This document shows, piece after piece, positions 9,555 through 20,127 of a DNA stretch of 64,000 nt. Positions within the stretch are counted from its first letter, which is position 1; each line of letters starts with the position of its first letter. A program made the position numbers and the translations under genes. Source of the DNA: Kocuria sp. GTDB taxonomy: Bacteria; Actinomycetota; Actinomycetes; Actinomycetales; Micrococcaceae. The DNA is taken from assembly GCA_030524035.1 (NCBI GenBank), contig JAUNHG010000002.1, forward strand, positions 372,001-436,000. The letters run 5' to 3'. The notes under the pieces are model-generated. The model was not told where the DNA came from. It saw nothing but the letters and a program-made list of their open reading frames with translations, and searched no databases.

Positions 9555-9566
9555 TAACTTGCAAGT
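9555..9566 (+). promoter_or_regulatory. Predicted -10 element of the leuA leader
   Basis: TAACTT (9555-9560) is followed by exactly six bases and then the ATG of the short Leu-rich reading frame. This spacing would place the transcription start at or next to the ATG, giving a leaderless leader peptide. No clear -35 box is visible, which is common in actinobacterial promoters. Confidence 0.5.
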
Positions 9567-9614
9567 ATGCGCATGGGCCGTTTTCTTCTGCTTAGTTGCC
9601 GCAACGGGGCCTGA
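9567..9614 (+). CDS. leuL: Putative leucine leader peptide LeuL
   Basis: A 15-codon reading frame, ATG 9567 to TGA 9612-9614, reading MRMGRFLLLSCRNGA. It has three consecutive Leu codons (CTT CTG CTT at residues 7-9) and lies 130 bases upstream of leuA. The 3' part of the frame forms the 5' arm of a strong hairpin. Ribosome-mediated attenuation of leuA by short Leu-rich peptides has been predicted for actinobacteria. The arrangement fits: stalling on scarce Leu-tRNA would change which hairpin forms. The peptide is inferred from sequence only. Confidence 0.7.
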   Translation: MRMGRFLLLSCRNGA

Positions 9615-9647
9615 GATCAGTCATCAGCGCCGGATTCCCGTTGCGGC
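9598..9647 (+). promoter_or_regulatory. leuA leader hairpin overlapping the leader peptide
   Basis: GCCGCAACGGG (9598-9608) pairs perfectly with CCCGTTGCGGC (9637-9647), an 11-bp stem. The 5' arm lies inside codons 11-14 of the leader peptide, a few codons downstream of the Leu run. A ribosome finishing the peptide would mask the arm, while one stalled at the Leu codons would leave it free. That is the geometry expected of an attenuator or antiterminator stem. Confidence 0.65.
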
Positions 9648-9678
9648 GTTCCTCCGTGCCCGGCCCGTCATGCTGTGA

Positions 9679-11487
<1,809 letters not shown>

Positions 11488-11506
11488 TGTTCCTTGTTGG
11501 CCAGGG

Positions 11507-12271
11507 GTGTCACTGATGCCACGGGGCGGTTCGTTTACTGCTCGGTCTTATCGGGATATGGGTGTGGTGCTACGTACTTACCCTCTCGGAGAAGCTGATC
11601 GCATCGTGGTGCTTTTGACTCGGGAGCACGGGCAGGTCAGAGCTGTGGCAAAAGGCGTGCGCCGAACGTCATCGCGGTTTGGCGCACGCCTAGAGCCTTT
11701 TAACCTCTCTGATCTGCAGTTAGTTCACGGTCGAACATTGGACGTGGTATCCCAAGCCATCGGACGAAAAGGATGGGCCTCACCCATTGCGGCTGATTAT
11801 GGCAAATTCACAGCAGCAGCTGCCGTGGTGGAGGCCGCTGAGCAGATCACGGACAATGATGACTCGGAGTCTTCACAGCACTATCAGTTGGTTGCCGGGG
11901 CGCTCTCTGCAATCGCCCGGGGGTTACACGATTCCGCTGCCATTATGGATTCTTATTTGATACGGGCGATTTCCGTTGCTGGATGGGCACCGTCATTGAC
12001 TGATTGTGCGTTGTGTCGGCGAACAGGTCCACACAGCTGGTTCAGTTCTGCATCCGGTGGGGTGGTGTGTGACTTGTGCCGTCCCCCCGGAGCATTGGCA
12101 CCCGAACCGGAGGTCTTGAAATATGTAGAAGCTTTACTGCACGGGTGGTGGGAACATATCGACACCGCAGCTTCACGGGTGGCAGGAGCTGCTGGACGCA
12201 TCGTGGCCGATTATGTTCAATTCCACCTGGAACGAACTGTCCGTGCTCTGGCTTTGGTTGAAAGGAACTAA
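11507..12271 (+). CDS. recO: DNA repair protein RecO
   Basis: A 254-residue RecO, which loads RecA on SSB-coated gaps together with RecR. The N-terminal OB fold (SYRDMGVVLRTYPLGEADRI, residues 10-29) precedes GQVRAVAKGVRR. A zinc-like four-Cys cluster is visible: CALC near residue 167 and CDLC near 187. GTG 11507 and ATG 11516 are both possible starts; CAGGGG fits the latter somewhat better. leuA-recO-uppS is the usual order in Micrococcaceae. Confidence 0.92.
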   Translation: MSLMPRGGSFTARSYRDMGVVLRTYPLGEADRIVVLLTREHGQVRAVAKGVRRTSSRFGARLEPFNLSDLQLVHGRTLDVVSQAIGRKGWASPIAADYGKFTAAAAVVEAAEQITDNDDSESSQHYQLVAGALSAIARGLHDSAAIMDSYLIRAISVAGWAPSLTDCALCRRTGPHSWFSSASGGVVCDLCRPPGALAPEPEVLKYVEALLHGWWEHIDTAASRVAGAAGRIVADYVQFHLERTVRALALVERN

Positions 12272-12274
12272 ACG

Positions 12275-13072
12275 ATGTCCCGTTTTACTGCACCACCAGC
12301 CCACCCCTCCGGAGCCCAGCCACCACAGATTCCACAGCCTCTCCTGCCACGGCACGTGGCTGTAGTGATGGATGGAAACGGACGGTGGGCTAACCAGCGG
12401 GGATTGACCCGCAATGAAGGTCACCGAGCCGGGGAGCAATCACTGGTAGACGTGGTGGCGGGAGCTATCGAACTGGGGATCCCGTACGTCTCCGCCTATG
12501 CGTTTTCCACAGAAAACTGGAAACGTTCACCCGCAGAAGTCAGTTTCCTCATGAATTTCACCGCTGAAGTCATGCAGCGCCAGTTGCAGACTTTCCATGA
12601 ATGGGGTGTGCGGATCCGGTGGGCGGGGCGTCGAACTCGCCTGTGGCGCTCTGTGATCAATCGGTTGGAAATTGCAGAACGCGAAACACGGGATCACGAT
12701 GTTATGACCTTGACGATGTGCGTTAATTACGGCGGCCGGGCGGAAATCGCGGATGCTGCATCAGCCATTGCTCACGATGTGGCGGCGGGTAAACTGCACC
12801 CAAAGAAGGTAGACGAGTCCCTCATTCAAGCCTATTTGGATGAACCTGATTTGCCCGATGTGGACTTATTTTTACGGTCGGGCGGAGACCACAGGGTTTC
12901 TAATTTCTTACTGTGGCAGTCGGCATATGCCGAAATGGTATTTCACGACGTCCTGTGGCCGGACGTGGACCGACTCACCCTGTGGGCTGCGGTCGAAGAA
13001 TATGCAAGCCGCGACCGCCGGTACGGTGACGCTGTCGATCAACCCAAAGGTAAGGATGACAACCAGTCCTGA
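12275..13072 (+). CDS. uppS: Isoprenyl transferase (undecaprenyl diphosphate synthase-like)
   Basis: A 265-residue cis-prenyltransferase that makes the polyprenyl carrier for cell-wall synthesis. The signature [11 protein letters not shown] supplies the catalytic Asp. [17 protein letters not shown] and [12 protein letters not shown] also follow the family. The usual R-x-S-G-E-Q-R stretch reads RSGGDHR here, so the acidic residue is Asp instead of Glu. The start ATG lies three bases after the recO stop. The 3' end overlaps the convergent hydrolase by 34 bases. The product chain length cannot be inferred. Confidence 0.93.
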   Translation: MSRFTAPPAHPSGAQPPQIPQPLLPRHVAVVMDGNGRWANQRGLTRNEGHRAGEQSLVDVVAGAIELGIPYVSAYAFSTENWKRSPAEVSFLMNFTAEVMQRQLQTFHEWGVRIRWAGRRTRLWRSVINRLEIAERETRDHDVMTLTMCVNYGGRAEIADAASAIAHDVAAGKLHPKKVDESLIQAYLDEPDLPDVDLFLRSGGDHRVSNFLLWQSAYAEMVFHDVLWPDVDRLTLWAAVEEYASRDRRYGDAVDQPKGKDDNQS

Positions 13073-14043
13073 AGATCCCGAAAAGCCCGTTGTCGGATTG
13101 TCGGTGCGGAGCGGTGGACGTCGTGGATGGCGCCGTCATAGTTGATGACACGGGGGATAGGGTACAGCCGCGCAATCCGCCGCCGAATGGATGCGACATC
13201 CAGGACAGTATCCACCGTATGCATGCGTTCTTCCCACCAGGGCACAAGGAGACTGCGGCGTGAAATCTGTAACAGAACCGGAGCCCCTACTGTATTTCCC
13301 TTCCGGGCGAGTTCTAACAATCTCAGTCGAGCGCGCGCAGTGGACACCAGAAAATTTACGGTCAAGGGAAACGAATCTTTAGGCCGCCAGCGGGGGTCCA
13401 CGAACCACTCGCCGTCGCGATCGTTAGAGAGACTGCGGTGGTAATTAGTGTTGACCCTCACTGGCAGCCGTCGTCCGCCCCATGACGGGGGAACAAATTT
13501 CCCGCAGGCCGCGATCAGGGGGTCTAACCACCCCCATCCTTGTGGGGCAATCCAGGGGGTTGCCAAGGCTAGTCCCACGATGGGTTGAGGTGTCTCCATC
13601 AGCAGTAAAGACATGATCAACCCGCCGGTGGAATGTGCGATCACCACCAGGTTGCGCGCGATCTGCGGCCCGTGTTCCATAGTGATCACTCGTTGCGCGG
13701 CGTCAAAATCTGGTTGGTAATGGCGGAGGTCTGCGGTGGTTCCGGGGACCTGCCCGGTAGCTAGAACGTCATCCGTTAAGTTCCGCCCATACCCGTGAAG
13801 GTCCATGGCGTAGAAGTGAAAGCCAGCCTGCGCCACGTGTTGTGCTAGTTCTGGGTTGGCAAAGTAGTCAGACCATCCGTGCACGTAAAGCACAACACCG
13901 CGCGCTTGATCTAACGGTCCGGGGCTGTAGCGAACCAGACTCATTGTGGTGTGTACGCCATCTCCCGGAACCGGAATGCGGACCATACTGAAGTCAGCAC
14001 CAAGAACATCCCGGGACCACTGCACGTGAGACCACCCTTTCAC
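13039..14043 (-). CDS. Alpha/beta hydrolase (serine aminopeptidase S33-like)
   Basis: A 334-residue alpha/beta hydrolase. An oxyanion-hole motif [11 protein letters not shown] lies near residue 51, [10 protein letters not shown] follows, and the nucleophile elbow is AHSTGG, a GxSxG variant with Ala at the first position. A late His in [12 protein letters not shown] could complete the triad. It resembles monoacylglycerol-lipase/lysophospholipase-like S33 proteins; the substrate is unknown. The probable start is GTG 14043; a second GTG six codons in is possible. It is divergent from pyrD, with about 25 bases between the two start codons. Confidence 0.82.
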   Translation of the reverse strand: MKGWSHVQWSRDVLGADFSMVRIPVPGDGVHTTMSLVRYSPGPLDQARGVVLYVHGWSDYFANPELAQHVAQAGFHFYAMDLHGYGRNLTDDVLATGQVPGTTADLRHYQPDFDAAQRVITMEHGPQIARNLVVIAHSTGGLIMSLLLMETPQPIVGLALATPWIAPQGWGWLDPLIAACGKFVPPSWGGRRLPVRVNTNYHRSLSNDRDGEWFVDPRWRPKDSFPLTVNFLVSTARARLRLLELARKGNTVGAPVLLQISRRSLLVPWWEERMHTVDTVLDVASIRRRIARLYPIPRVINYDGAIHDVHRSAPTIRQRAFRDLQDWLSSLPLG

Positions 14044-14068
14044 GACCGTTTTGGTGGAAAATGTTTTT

Positions 14069-15247
14069 ATGCGCTTTTACCCTACGTTCTTCACCCTGTG
14101 TTTCTCACGGATGGATCCCGAACGAGCTCACCATATGGGAATCGCAGGGATTAGATGGTGTCGAGCCATTGGGTTCTCGCGGGTTCTACGCAGGTTCACA
14201 GCGGCCAGTCCGTGGGATGCAGTTGAGGTGATGGGGCTACGTTTTCCATCCAGATTTGGCCTGGCAGCAGGTTTCGATAAGGGTGCCACCGCCATAGCTG
14301 CACTGGGTGATCTAGGTTTTGGACACGTGGAAATCGGAACCGTGACTGGTCACGCTCAGCCAGGTAATCCTCAACCCCGTTTATTTCGTCTGCCTGCGGA
14401 CCGGGCCGTCATTAACCGAATGGGATTTAACAACGATGGTGCTACAACAGTCGCCGTCAGGGTTCGGCAGGCTCGTGCGGTTCTGGCCGCAGAGTGGACT
14501 GGCCGTACACGTCCGGTGATAGGGGTCAATATTGGTAAAACCAAGGCAGTAGCGCTCGAAGAGGCGGTTGAAGATTACCGTAAGTCAACCCGCGCATTGG
14601 CAGCTTCCGCCGATTACCTAGTGGTGAACGTTTCCTCTCCTAATACTCCCGGGTTACGGCAGCTCCAAGAGGTTGAATCCTTACGGCCCATTTTGGTCGC
14701 CGTTCGTGAAGAGTCCACGCGGGTGGCGGCACAGCATGTGCCCCTTTTAGTCAAAATTGCCCCTGACCTTGCGGATCAAGATCTTTTGGCTGTGGCAGAT
14801 TTAGCCCTTGAGCTTGGTTTGGATGGCATCGTGGCCACAAACACCACCATTGGCCGTGACCACCTGGGACTCACGACGGCACGGGATGTTCTGGAAGCCT
14901 ATGGGGCTGGCGGACTTTCCGGTCCTCCCTTACGGCCACGTTCTCTGGAGGTCATCCGTTTGCTTCGATCTCACGTGGGGCAACGACTATGCATCATTGG
15001 AGTAGGCGGTGTCACAACAGCGCGTGACGCTCAAGACGCCATAGAAGCGGGAGCTGACCTCGTCCAGGGATACACCGCATTCCTCTATGAAGGACCATTC
15101 TGGGCAGCCCGCATCGTGAGAGGACTACGTCACCTGACGCAAAAGCCTCATGGAGACACCGAGAAGTCTGCTGAGAACGGTGGTTTCAGGTTGGACGGGG
15201 TCCTCGCCCAACACGGGGACGCGGCATGCGGGTGGAACGCCAGTTAA
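14069..15247 (+). CDS. pyrD: Quinone-dependent dihydroorotate dehydrogenase
   Basis: A 392-residue class 2 PyrD, which oxidises dihydroorotate to orotate at the membrane in pyrimidine synthesis. The amphipathic N-terminal quinone-binding helices are followed by the FMN barrel: GLAAGFDKGA, NRMGFNNDGA, GVNIGKTK, NVSSPNTPGLR (catalytic Ser loop), ATNTT and IGVGGV. ATG 14069 matches the family start (MRFYPTFF) and has GGTGGA upstream; TTG and GTG codons 15-18 bases earlier are less likely. The last 62 bases overlap the convergent DUF3043 gene, giving a non-conserved C-terminal tail. Confidence 0.94.
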   Translation: MRFYPTFFTLCFSRMDPERAHHMGIAGIRWCRAIGFSRVLRRFTAASPWDAVEVMGLRFPSRFGLAAGFDKGATAIAALGDLGFGHVEIGTVTGHAQPGNPQPRLFRLPADRAVINRMGFNNDGATTVAVRVRQARAVLAAEWTGRTRPVIGVNIGKTKAVALEEAVEDYRKSTRALAASADYLVVNVSSPNTPGLRQLQEVESLRPILVAVREESTRVAAQHVPLLVKIAPDLADQDLLAVADLALELGLDGIVATNTTIGRDHLGLTTARDVLEAYGAGGLSGPPLRPRSLEVIRLLRSHVGQRLCIIGVGGVTTARDAQDAIEAGADLVQGYTAFLYEGPFWAARIVRGLRHLTQKPHGDTEKSAENGGFRLDGVLAQHGDAACGWNAS

Positions 15248-15788
15248 TGCTACGCATCACCGAGTAGAACCCGTGACCGGACTGAACATTTCCGAATTTC
15301 GTCTGCACAGCACGTTTCAGGCTACGGACCATCAGAACCCAGTCAAAGACCATCAGAACTAACAGCGTGTAAAAAATCGCCATCACAATCTGTTGCAACC
15401 CCGTTGGGATCAGCAGGAAGACTAAGGTCACGATCGTCATCGGCATGAGCAGTTCAGCCATACAAAACCGGGAATCCACCCAGTCGCGTACAAAAGCACG
15501 TTGGGGGCCGCGGTCCCGCTCCGGCAAATAGCGGTCGTCGCCCGATGCCATGCGCTGTTGGACATGTAAACGTTGTTCTCGCCGGTGCTGCCGATCTGCT
15601 TCCTTGGCAGCTTTGCGGTCTTTCGGCACCAAGGGCTGATGACGCGCCGCCTCTTGTTGACGTCGGCTAGGGGTTGGACGTCCTTTGCCTTGAGTCACAC
15701 CGGGACGCTCCGGGGAAAGATCGTCAGCTTCCGCCTCCTCCACTGTGTGGTTATCGGCTGCTTCGATTTTTTTGTTACGTCCAAACAC
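15186..15788 (-). CDS. DUF3043 domain membrane protein
   Basis: A 200-residue protein of the actinobacterial DUF3043 family. A charged N-terminal half (residues 1-95) ends in DRGPQRAFVRDWVDSRFCMAE, a conserved family stretch. Two transmembrane helices follow around residues 112-150 (MTIVTLVFLLIPTG and IFYTLLVLMVFDWVLMV), then a basic tail. The start is GTG 15788 with a TATTCT element seven bases upstream. The function is unknown. It converges on pyrD. Confidence 0.85.
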   Translation of the reverse strand: MFGRNKKIEAADNHTVEEAEADDLSPERPGVTQGKGRPTPSRRQQEAARHQPLVPKDRKAAKEADRQHRREQRLHVQQRMASGDDRYLPERDRGPQRAFVRDWVDSRFCMAELLMPMTIVTLVFLLIPTGLQQIVMAIFYTLLVLMVFDWVLMVRSLKRAVQTKFGNVQSGHGFYSVMRSINWRSTRMPRPRVGRGPRPT

Positions 15789-15801
15789 CCGCCCAAGAAT
15801 A
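15789..15801 (-). promoter_or_regulatory. Predicted -10 element of the DUF3043 gene
   Basis: On the minus strand TATTCT (15801-15796) is followed by seven bases and the GTG start, so the transcript is probably leaderless. No purine-rich ribosome-binding site is present at normal spacing. Confidence 0.4.
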
Positions 15802-16161
15802 CCGGATATTCAAGGGAGTTCCGTTGTGTCTACGCTTCGGGCTGTAAGGAGCACACTGGATCTGGCGCAGGTGAAACGGTCAAGACGGATCGTGCCTGGG
15901 CAGCCCAGGACATGCTGTGGGCGCTCGGACAGGCTGGGGAACTGATCTTGTGGAAGCAGGGATAGGGGTTTTCGCCGTGCCATTCTGGCTGAGGTTTTGT
16001 GCTTAGCCCAAACAAGCCCGCGCGGGGGAGCAGCAGTATCCTGGTAGCAAGAGTGCATAGTTCACCACCGGGAATGAACGAGACAACAGAGTCGTTGTGG
16101 ACCGGTAAAGGTATCTCTGTGTTGCCGCCCAGCAACTGGACGAAGTGAGGAGAGCACGACG
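15802..16161. other. Gap of about 360 bases between DUF3043 and erpA
   Basis: No gene was recognised on either strand; short open frames here lack family motifs and ribosome-binding sites. The region holds a near-perfect dyad, CCTGGGC-A-GCCCAGG (15895-15909). The last 15 bases contain the erpA ribosome-binding site GTGAGGAGAG. The erpA promoter is presumably here, but no confident box was found. Confidence 0.5.
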
Positions 16162-16530
16162 ATGAGCGTCACGACGGAAAACGTCAGCACCCAAGAACTA
16201 CCCACGCACGGGGTACACCTCACGGAGGTGGCCACTCAGAAGGTCCATTCCCTGTTGGATCAGGAAGGCCGCACGGATTTGCGGTTGCGGGTGGCAGTAC
16301 AGCCGGGTGGCTGCTCCGGATTGATCTACCAGCTGTACTTCGATGAACGAGTACTGGACGGTGACGCCGTGAAAAATTTCGATGGTGTTGAGGTCATTGT
16401 GGACAAAATGTCCGTCCCGTACCTGGAAGGCTCAACGATCGATTTTGAGGACACCATCCAAAAGCAGGGCTTTTCGATTGATAATCCCAACGCGCAGGGT
16501 TCGTGTGCCTGCGGTGATTCCTTCCACTGA
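16162..16530 (+). CDS. erpA: Iron-sulfur cluster insertion protein (ErpA/HesB family)
   Basis: A 122-residue A-type carrier that delivers Fe-S clusters to apoproteins. The three ligand cysteines are present: one in QPGGCSGLIY (near residue 51) and two in the terminal GSCACGDSF. ATG 16162 follows GTGAGGAGAGC. It lies upstream of the cytochrome oxidase genes, as in many actinobacteria, although a dyad and 129 bases separate it from ctaC. Confidence 0.92.
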   Translation: MSVTTENVSTQELPTHGVHLTEVATQKVHSLLDQEGRTDLRLRVAVQPGGCSGLIYQLYFDERVLDGDAVKNFDGVEVIVDKMSVPYLEGSTIDFEDTIQKQGFSIDNPNAQGSCACGDSFH

Positions 16531-16534
16531 CACA

Positions 16535-16549
16535 CTGACACAGTGTCAG
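16535..16549. repeat. Perfect dyad CTGACAC-A-GTGTCAG between erpA and ctaC
   Basis: Seven-base arms (16535-16541 and 16543-16549) flank a single A, five bases past the erpA stop. The compact symmetric form could be a protein-binding operator or the end of the erpA transcript. No T-run follows. Confidence 0.4.
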
Positions 16550-16659
16550 CACAGCGTCGGCACAGAGGGTAAGCTCGGGGACGAAAGATCATGCCCTAGC
16601 TGTGGAGCGTTCTAACAACTTCCCAGCTGGGTCACCGTCACAAAGAGGAAGGGCCGTCT

Positions 16660-17577
16660 GTGAGTTCGCATTCCCGAACCGACAGCCGTCGCACCAGAAC
16701 TTTGACACTGCTTGGCCTGGGGTCCATTGCGGTTCTGGCCTTGACAGGCTGCTCTCAGGAAGTTCGCAACGGTTGGATGCCAATCGGTGATTCCGCTCCC
16801 ACAGACAACGCTCAGAACATCTTGGATCTGTGGGTTGGTTCCTGGATCGCGGCCCTTGCCGTGGGCTTAGTGGCGTGGGGGCTCATGCTGTGGTGCATGG
16901 TTGCTTACCGCCGTCGCAAGAATGAAGTGGGCTACCCACGGCAGGTCGCCTATCACCTGCCCCTCGAAATCTTCTACACGATTGTGCCGATTGCCTTGAT
17001 TGTGTCGATGTTCTTCTACTCTGAGCGCGCTTTGGCGCAGATCATTCCTCGGCACGAAAATCCAGACGCCACCATCCAGGTGATAGGTAAGCAGTGGGCA
17101 TGGGACTTCAACTACGTCGATGAAGACGTCTACTTTTCTGGTACGCAGGCCCATCTGAACACTGATGGTTCTGAAGGCGTTGAAGAAACTTTGCCCACGC
17201 TCTACCTACCTGTGGGCAGCGATGTCGAAATTGAAGTCATGTCCCGTGACGTCATCCACTCCTTCTGGGTTCCTGCGTTCCTAGAGAAAGTGGACATGAT
17301 CCCGAACCGCACCAATCACATGAGCATCCATACTGAACGTGAAGGCACATTCCAGGGCAAGTGTGCTGAGCTCTGCGGTGAGTACCACTCAGAAATGCTG
17401 TTCAATGTCGAAGTGGTATCGCAGGAAGAGTACGACCGCCAGATGCAGTTATTACGTGACCAGGGCAATACCGGCCAGTTGGGCGAAGAGTACGGGCGCA
17501 ACGTGAACAAGAACGAAGACGGCCCGAAGATTTTAGATAACCCGGTCGGCTCTAGCTACGACAACGACGAGAACTGA
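16660..17577 (+). CDS. ctaC: Cytochrome c oxidase subunit II
   Basis: A 305-residue lipoprotein-type subunit II. The signal peptide ends in a lipobox (ALTGC, Cys near residue 31). Two transmembrane helices lie around 55-80 and 105-125. The periplasmic cupredoxin domain carries the CuA site CAELCGEYHSEM plus the upstream His in IHSFWVPAF, and the aromatic electron-entry patch QWAWDFNY. It accepts electrons from cytochrome c (in actinobacteria from the bc1 complex) and passes them to subunit I. The start is GTG 16660 after AGAGGAAGG. It is co-transcribed with ctaD, 18 bases downstream. Confidence 0.96.
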   Translation: MSSHSRTDSRRTRTLTLLGLGSIAVLALTGCSQEVRNGWMPIGDSAPTDNAQNILDLWVGSWIAALAVGLVAWGLMLWCMVAYRRRKNEVGYPRQVAYHLPLEIFYTIVPIALIVSMFFYSERALAQIIPRHENPDATIQVIGKQWAWDFNYVDEDVYFSGTQAHLNTDGSEGVEETLPTLYLPVGSDVEIEVMSRDVIHSFWVPAFLEKVDMIPNRTNHMSIHTEREGTFQGKCAELCGEYHSEMLFNVEVVSQEEYDRQMQLLRDQGNTGQLGEEYGRNVNKNEDGPKILDNPVGSSYDNDEN

Positions 17578-17595
17578 AGGGGCTGAAAAAAGAAC

Positions 17596-19299
17596 GTGAC
17601 CACTTTCGAGTACTCAGTCAACGAGCCTCGGGCCCTTGCCCCGCAGGTCGTGCCCAAGTCCAAGGGCAAAATCATTGTCAATTGGCTGACAACAACTGAC
17701 CACAAGACCATCGGGTATATGTACTTGATTGCCGCCTTTGTGTTCTTTTGTGTTGGCGGTGTCATGGCGCTGTTAATCCGTGCGGAACTTTTCGCTCCCG
17801 GTATGCAGTTGTTAGAAACAAAAGAGCAGTACAACCAGCTGTTCACGATGCACGGCACCATCATGCTGCTGATGTTTGGCACGCCGTTCTTCACCGGATT
17901 AGCTAACGTGCTTGTCCCCCTGCAGATTGGCGCTCCGGACGTGGCTTTTCCACGGTTGAACGCTTTGGCCTTCTGGTTCTTCTTGTTTGGTTCGCTGATT
18001 GCCATCGCAGGGTTTTTAACCCCTCAGGGCGCAGCATCCTTCGGATGGTTTGCGTACGCTCCATTGAGCTCCACCACTTTCTCACCGGGAGTTGGTGGGG
18101 ATTTATGGGTCTTTGGTCTAGTGCTTCAGGGCTTCGGCACCATCATGGGTGGCGTAAACTTCATCACTACAATCCTGTGTATGCGAGCCCCTGGAATGAC
18201 CATGTGGCGCATGCCGGTTTTCACCTGGACCAGTTTGGTCACTGCGTTGTTGATTGTCATGATCTTCCCGCCGCTGGCCGCCGCCCTGTTCGCATTGGGT
18301 ATGGATCGACGCTTGGGTGGACACATCTTTGATGCGGAGGCGGGCGGTGCCATCCTGTGGCAGCACCTATTCTGGTTCTTCGGCCACCCGGAGGTTTACG
18401 TTCTTGCCCTACCGTTCTTCGGGATTATCTCGGAAATCCTGCCAGTGTTTTCCCGCAAACCACTGTTCGGATACAAGGGTTTAGTTTTCGCAACTATTGC
18501 GATTGCCGCGTTGTCTGTGACCGTGTGGGCTCACCACATGTACGTGACGGGCTCCGTGTTGCTGGGCTTTTTCTCCTTCATGACCATGATGATTGCCGTG
18601 CCCACCGGTGTGAAGTTTTTCAACTGGATTGGCACTATGTGGCAAGGATCTCTCACCTTTGAGACGCCCATGTTGTGGGTATTGGGCTTCATGTTCACCT
18701 TCTTATTTGGTGGTGTGACCGGTGTTATCCTGGCGACCCCGCCTCTGGACTTCCATGTGTCTGATTCGTACTTTGTGGTTGCTCACTTCCATTACGTCCT
18801 CTTCGGCACCGTTGTGTTCGGCATGTTCGCTGCCCTGTACTTCTGGTGGCCTAAATTCACCGGAAAGATGCTGAACGAAAGGATCGGAAAGATCCACTTT
18901 TGGATTCTGTTTGTGGGCTTCCATACCACGTTCCTGATCCAGCATTGGTTGGGTGTCATCGGTATGCCTCGCCGTTACGCCGATTACATGGCAGAAGACG
19001 GCTTCGCCTGGATGAATCAGGTCTCCACTGCGGGTGCCATGCTGCTGGCCGTGTCTATGATTCCTTGGTTCTGGAACGTGTATACCACTCATAAAAATGC
19101 GCCGAAGGTTGACGTGGACGACCCCTGGGGCTTTGGTGGATCCCTCGAATGGGCAACTTCTTGTCCGCCCCCTCGTCATAACTTCGTAGCTCTGCCGCGG
19201 ATCCGTTCAGAGCGCCCCGCGCTAGACCTCCACCACCCCGAGTTGGCTCAAGACTCCCCGCAGCAGTCCATGGCCACCCATGCAGGTATGAAGGGCTGA
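17596..19299 (+). CDS. ctaD: Cytochrome c oxidase subunit I
   Basis: A 567-residue heme-copper oxidase subunit I with about 12 transmembrane helices. The heme a ligand His is near FTMHGTIM. The CuB/heme a3 centre is shown by [11 protein letters not shown] (His and the cross-linked Tyr), WAHHMYVTG (two CuB His) and [10 protein letters not shown]. It reduces oxygen to water and pumps protons. The start is GTG 17596. The C-terminal tail ([21 protein letters not shown], split) matches actinobacterial CtaD proteins. The order ctaC-ctaD-ctaF is actinobacterial. Confidence 0.97.
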   Translation: MTTFEYSVNEPRALAPQVVPKSKGKIIVNWLTTTDHKTIGYMYLIAAFVFFCVGGVMALLIRAELFAPGMQLLETKEQYNQLFTMHGTIMLLMFGTPFFTGLANVLVPLQIGAPDVAFPRLNALAFWFFLFGSLIAIAGFLTPQGAASFGWFAYAPLSSTTFSPGVGGDLWVFGLVLQGFGTIMGGVNFITTILCMRAPGMTMWRMPVFTWTSLVTALLIVMIFPPLAAALFALGMDRRLGGHIFDAEAGGAILWQHLFWFFGHPEVYVLALPFFGIISEILPVFSRKPLFGYKGLVFATIAIAALSVTVWAHHMYVTGSVLLGFFSFMTMMIAVPTGVKFFNWIGTMWQGSLTFETPMLWVLGFMFTFLFGGVTGVILATPPLDFHVSDSYFVVAHFHYVLFGTVVFGMFAALYFWWPKFTGKMLNERIGKIHFWILFVGFHTTFLIQHWLGVIGMPRRYADYMAEDGFAWMNQVSTAGAMLLAVSMIPWFWNVYTTHKNAPKVDVDDPWGFGGSLEWATSCPPPRHNFVALPRIRSERPALDLHHPELAQDSPQQSMATHAGMKG

Positions 19300-19308
19300 T
19301 CTGAATTT

Positions 19309-19716
19309 ATGAAGGCAACTGTTTACTCCTTGTGGATCATCGGCATCTTTGTGCTCGGTGCCGGCATCGTCTACGGTTTTGTGACCGGTTTTAACGAATG
19401 GGCTGGCTTCCCGGCTCTATTAGCCACGGCGGCCATGTGCTTCATGCTGGCGGTCTACTTCATGCTGGTCCTGCGTTCCACGAAAGCTCTTCTGCCAGAA
19501 GACGATCTTGAGGGCGAAATCGCGCAAGGAGCCGATGGCGATTACGGCCATTTCTCTCCGTGGAGTTGGTGGCCCCTGTTTATCGGCTCTGCGTGCACAA
19601 TTTTGGCGTTGGGCTTAGCCATTGACTGGTGGATCGTCGGGCTGTCTTTCCCCTTGGCTATTGTGGGTGTGCTGGGCTTGGTGTATGAGTACAGCACCGG
19701 TGACCACGCCCACTGA
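19309..19716 (+). CDS. ctaF: Cytochrome c oxidase subunit IV (actinobacterial CtaF)
   Basis: A 135-residue membrane protein with four hydrophobic helices (about 5-28, 33-55, 85-105, 108-128) and the family motifs YGFVTGFNEWAG and HFSPWSWWPL. CtaF is the small actinobacterial oxidase subunit that packs against subunits I and III. It starts nine bases after the ctaD stop, and a strong terminator follows. Confidence 0.93.
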   Translation: MKATVYSLWIIGIFVLGAGIVYGFVTGFNEWAGFPALLATAAMCFMLAVYFMLVLRSTKALLPEDDLEGEIAQGADGDYGHFSPWSWWPLFIGSACTILALGLAIDWWIVGLSFPLAIVGVLGLVYEYSTGDHAH

Positions 19717-19730
19717 CACTTGCGACCGTC

Positions 19731-19764
19731 GGGCCCCGCTTCTATCTCGTGATGAGCGGGGCCC
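19731..19764 (+). terminator. Strong hairpin terminator of the ctaC-ctaD-ctaF operon
   Basis: GGGCCCCGCT (19731-19740) pairs perfectly with AGCGGGGCCC (19755-19764), followed by TTCCTC. The G+C-rich 10-bp stem lies 14 bases past the ctaF stop and separates the respiratory genes from the his genes. Confidence 0.85.
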
Positions 19765-19770
19765 TTCCTC

Positions 19771-19782
19771 TAAGGTGGGTCA
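19771..19782 (+). promoter_or_regulatory. Predicted -10 element of hisE
   Basis: TAAGGT (19771-19776) is followed by six bases and the GTG start of hisE, immediately after the upstream terminator. The same bases (AAGGTGGG) could instead act as a ribosome-binding site, so this assignment is ambiguous. Confidence 0.4.
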
Positions 19783-20046
19783 GTGAAAACTTTTGAGGAC
19801 CTTTTTGCCGAAATCTCAACTAAGGCGCAGACCCGCCCGGAAGGCTCATTTACTGTGGCTCAGCTGGACCGTGGTGTACACGGAATCGGCAAAAAAGTGG
19901 TGGAAGAAGCTGCGGAAGTCTGGATGGCTTGCGAATACGAAACTACTGAGGAAGCTGCAGAGGAAATTTCCCAGTTGCTTTACCACGTGCAGGTGATGAT
20001 GGTAGCTAAAGGGCTAAGTCTTGAGGACGTCTACCGCCACTTGTGA
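19783..20046 (+). CDS. hisE: Phosphoribosyl-ATP diphosphatase
   Basis: An 87-residue MazG-like enzyme for histidine step 2 (PR-ATP to PR-AMP). The family motif [17 protein letters not shown] and the later [14 protein letters not shown] carry the metal-binding Glu residues. The start is GTG 19783. hisG follows after 81 bases. Being the first gene after a strong terminator, it probably begins the his transcript. Confidence 0.94.
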   Translation: MKTFEDLFAEISTKAQTRPEGSFTVAQLDRGVHGIGKKVVEEAAEVWMACEYETTEEAAEEISQLLYHVQVMMVAKGLSLEDVYRHL

Positions 20047-20127
20047 CCCACCGTCGTTGGCGCTTATCCAGTAAGCCGCTGTATCTGTGGCGGGACAAAG
20101 AACTACACCAGAGAGAAGAAAAACTGA

